Positions 40,663 to 42,403 of a stretch of 42,403 bases of DNA are shown piece by piece. Source of the DNA: an uncultured Oscillospiraceae bacterium (lineage in GTDB: Bacteria > Bacillota > Clostridia > Oscillospirales > Ruminococcaceae). Within the stretch, counting starts at the first letter, position 1; each line of letters starts with the position of its first letter. Made by a program: the position numbers and the translations under genes. The notes below the pieces were generated by a model. It ran no database searches and had not been told where the DNA came from. It worked only from the letters and a program-made list of their open reading frames with translations. Where the stretch lies: positions 30,006-72,408 of the forward strand of contig CAJTQM010000007.1 of NCBI GenBank assembly GCA_910578255.1. The letters run 5' to 3'.

Positions 40663-41130
40663 ATGCCGCAGATGCAAAAGGGCGGGAAATTTATTTTCGG
40701 CAGGTCGGTCATAAAAGAAGACGGCGCCGTCTGCCTTCCCCCGCAGGCGGTTTCGGAATATCAAATGGCGGCGGAGGGAAAGGTGTATCTGTTTACCGGC
40801 AGCAAAAGCACCGGCGGCTTTTGCGTCACCCGAAAAGGACTTTTGGCGCCGTCGAAGATTGGACGCATCCTGTGGGAAAACCCGGAGCTGCTGGAGTATA
40901 CCCTGGACCGCGGCGCGTTTATCCCCTACAAAGGGCGCTTTTACTGCTGGACGGATATTTCGGTCGACGGGAGAATCCGTTTGTCAAAAGAGATGATGGA
41001 CTTTCTAAAGCTGTCGCCGGGGGAGGCGCTTTTGTCCATCCGAAGCAGCGACATCGCCTTTACGATGGGGGCAAAGGGGCCGCTTTTGGATAGAGCGCGC
41101 GATTACGACGGGGAAATTCCGCTGTTCTGA
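40663..41130 (+). CDS. uncharacterised protein with two AbrB/MraZ-like half-repeats
   Basis: 155 residues, no signal or membrane segment. Two stretches look alike: residues about 15-60 (EDGAVCLPPQAVSEYQM, then VYLFTGSKSTGGFCVTRKG) and about 97-140 (VDGRIRLSKEMMDFLKLSPG, then ALLSIRSSDIAFTMGAKG). Each has the D-G-x-(I/V)-x-L-P/S-x-x-(hydrophobic) hairpin followed by a 'G-x-x-(V/L)' strand as in SpoVT-AbrB and MraZ swapped hairpins. This suggests a two-repeat DNA-binding protein, but I do not recognise the family and the likeness is by eye. The ATG follows AAGGGGAG. It has its own promoter and stands between ddl and rpmG. Confidence 0.7.
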   Translation: MPQMQKGGKFIFGRSVIKEDGAVCLPPQAVSEYQMAAEGKVYLFTGSKSTGGFCVTRKGLLAPSKIGRILWENPELLEYTLDRGAFIPYKGRFYCWTDISVDGRIRLSKEMMDFLKLSPGEALLSIRSSDIAFTMGAKGPLLDRARDYDGEIPLF

Positions 41131-41260
41131 CGGCGGGAAAAAGACCTAAGGAGGCCAAAACCGGCCAAAGGGCAACAATATAATGTATCGTTTTGGCAGA
41201 CGGTTTATGATTCCCGCGCCGGAGGCTGTAAATCTTTTGGAAGTTTTTTCGCCAAAACGG

Positions 41261-41289
41261 TTGACGTGGTCCGGTTTCTATGATAGACT
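41261..41289 (+). promoter_or_regulatory. promoter of the rpmG-secE-nusG operon
   Basis: TTGACG (41261-41266), 17-bp spacer, TAGACT (41284-41289), about 95 nt upstream of rpmG in the 259-bp gap 41131-41389. No other feature is seen in that gap. Confidence 0.6.
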
Positions 41290-41389
41290 GATACTACCTC
41301 TAAAAAGGGTTTATTTTTTTGTGTTCATTTTTAAACGTTTCCTTGCCCAAGAGGGAGGCAAACAATTCCGTTAATCAGGAGGTGCCGAA

Positions 41390-41539
41390 ATGAGAGTAAA
41401 GATCACTTTAGCCTGCACGGAGTGCAAGCAGCGCAACTACAACACCATGAAAAACAAAAAGAACGATCCGGACAGACTTGAGATGAACAAGTATTGCAGA
41501 TTCTGCCGGAAACACACGCTCCACAGAGAAGCGAAGTAA
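41390..41539 (+). CDS. rpmG: 50S ribosomal protein L33
   Basis: 49 residues: MRVKITLACTECKQRNY, then NKYCRFCRKHTLHREAK. Four cysteines in two CxxC pairs (9/12 and the YCRFC pair) make the zinc-ribbon 'C+' form. The ATG at 41390 follows AGGAGGTG by 5 nt. rpmG-secE-nusG is the standard order in Bacillota. The gene is short and easily missed. Confidence 0.96.
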   Translation: MRVKITLACTECKQRNYNTMKNKKNDPDRLEMNKYCRFCRKHTLHREAK

Positions 41540-41565
41540 CGACGGGAAAGGCGGGTTTTTGAACA

Positions 41566-41808
41566 ATGGCCGAAAAAGCAAAAAATGAAAAAAAAGAAGG
41601 CTTTCTCAAACGCGTTGCCCACCGGTTCGTAAAAGGCTGCAAGGACATGAAAGGCGAGATCAAGAAGGTCGTATGGCCTTCGAAAAAGCAGATTATCAAC
41701 AACACCGCTGTGGTGCTGGCCTGCTGTGTAATCGTCGGCGTGTTTATCTGGATTCTGGATGGCGCTTTGTCCAGCCTGGTGAATCTGCTTCTCAACAGCG
41801 CAGGTTAA
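41566..41808 (+). CDS. secE: preprotein translocase subunit SecE
   Basis: 80 residues. A charged Lys-rich N-terminus and the amphipathic family motif DMKGEIKKVVWPSKKQIINN (about 28-47) precede one membrane helix (about 49-70). SecE clamps SecY in the SecYEG channel of the cytoplasmic membrane. The single-helix form is the normal Gram-positive version. Confidence 0.95.
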   Translation: MAEKAKNEKKEGFLKRVAHRFVKGCKDMKGEIKKVVWPSKKQIINNTAVVLACCVIVGVFIWILDGALSSLVNLLLNSAG

Positions 41809-41839
41809 CAGCGTGAAACCTTGCGTGGAGGGATGAAGA

Positions 41840-42361
41840 ATGGCTGAAGAGGCAAAATGGTATGTGGTCCACACCTATTCCGGATATGAGAACAAGGTGG
41901 CGACCAATATCGAAAAGGCCGCCGAGAACCGGGGAATGCAGGACCTGATTCAAGAGGTCAAGGTTCCCACCGAAACGGTGACCGAGATCAAAGAGAACAA
42001 AAAGCGCGAAGTAGAACGCAAAATATTTCCCGGCTATGTGCTGATCAAGATGATTATGACCGATGAATCCTGGTATATCGTCCGCAATACCCGCGGCTGC
42101 ACCGGATTTGTGGGTCCCTCCTCTAAGCCGATTCCGCTGACCGAAAAGGAAGTGGCGGCGCTGGGGGTGGAGAAGCGTCAGATTGAGGTCAACTATGCTG
42201 TCGGCGATACCATTCGGATTACGGACGGGCCGATGGAGGGCTTTGCCGGGCTGGTCAAGGAGTTGGATGTGGAAAAGGACCGGGTAAAGGTGGTCGTTTC
42301 CATGTTTGGCCGCGAAACGCCAGTGGAGTTGGAGTTAAACCAGGTCCAGCTGGATGACTAA
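41840..42361 (+). CDS. nusG: transcription termination/antitermination factor NusG
   Basis: 173 residues. The NGN domain starts KWYVVHTYSGYENKVATNIEKA and includes FPGYVLIKMIMTDESWYIVRNT and GFVGPSSKPIPL. The C-terminal KOW domain starts near residue 123 (VGDTIRITDGPMEGFAGLVKELD). It binds RNA polymerase beta-prime and influences pausing and ribosome coupling. Complete; it ends 42 nt before the window edge, where rplK would be expected next. Confidence 0.97.
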   Translation: MAEEAKWYVVHTYSGYENKVATNIEKAAENRGMQDLIQEVKVPTETVTEIKENKKREVERKIFPGYVLIKMIMTDESWYIVRNTRGCTGFVGPSSKPIPLTEKEVAALGVEKRQIEVNYAVGDTIRITDGPMEGFAGLVKELDVEKDRVKVVVSMFGRETPVELELNQVQLDD

Positions 42362-42403
42362 TCTTTTTGAGGGAATCGGCAGCAATGCCGGTTTTGCGGC
42401 GGA

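Noticed and set aside
41183..41374. 63-codon frame in the gap before rpmG
   Set aside because: It covers the rpmG promoter, has no binding site and ends in a low-complexity stretch; probably chance.

Overview
The window is a stretch of chromosome from a Gram-positive member of the Bacillota, most likely a gut-type clostridium of the Oscillospiraceae/Ruminococcaceae kind. This is inferred from gene content, moderately high GC, strong AGGAGG-type ribosome binding sites, frequent TTG starts, an HPr with both His15 and Ser46, a SpoVD-like penicillin-binding protein with PASTA domains, DUF4364, DUF1934 and clostridial-type operon orders. MurE carries the DNPR motif of the meso-diaminopimelate-adding enzymes, so the wall is probably DAP-type. 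No rRNA, tRNA, CRISPR array, insertion sequence or phage gene was seen.

Layout. 1-5.1 kb: end of a U32 peptidase-family gene, an HPr gene, uvrC, then an rsmD-coaD-coiled-coil operon. 5.1-6.2 kb: a cysteine-synthase-like gene on the minus strand. 6.4-20.8 kb: a division and cell wall (dcw) cluster, mraZ-rsmH-ftsL-class B PBP-murE-murF-mraY-ftsW-murG-murA-ftsQ-ftsZ, headed by a promoter with 10-bp-spaced MraZ boxes. murD, murC and ftsA are absent from it. 20.9-22.1 kb: a lipoprotein with three FMN-binding domains, probably an extracellular flavin electron carrier.

22.2-28.1 kb looks accessory. It holds a patB/malY gene broken by a one-base frameshift, a DUF134-NifX fusion, an HxlR regulator and a divergent flavin-binding oxidoreductase. 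The regulator and the DUF134-NifX promoters share an identical 13-bp box overlapping the -35. Then come a degraded WYL-regulator remnant with a 19-bp inverted repeat, and a MarR regulator with an ABC-2 efflux pair. 28.3-35.0 kb: a glycosyltransferase, a nitroreductase, an XRE-cupin regulator with an acyl-CoA synthetase, a MATE exporter and a DUF4364 protein.

35.0-42.4 kb: an ECF sigma / membrane anti-sigma / P-loop kinase operon, then a ddl-murI-DUF1934 group ending in an unusual protein that looks like an arginyl-tRNA synthetase with its catalytic core removed. Next are a tandem AbrB-like protein of unknown role and the rpmG-secE-nusG operon.

The dcw cluster plus ddl and murI supply most of the cytoplasmic and lipid steps of peptidoglycan synthesis together with the divisome core. 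The most unusual items are the core-less ArgRS-like protein, the triple-flavin lipoprotein, the HxlR-box regulon, a 21-codon ORF overlapping the murE start, and an apparent AUC start codon downstream of coaD. Most promoters listed have a 17-bp spacer and were found by eye.
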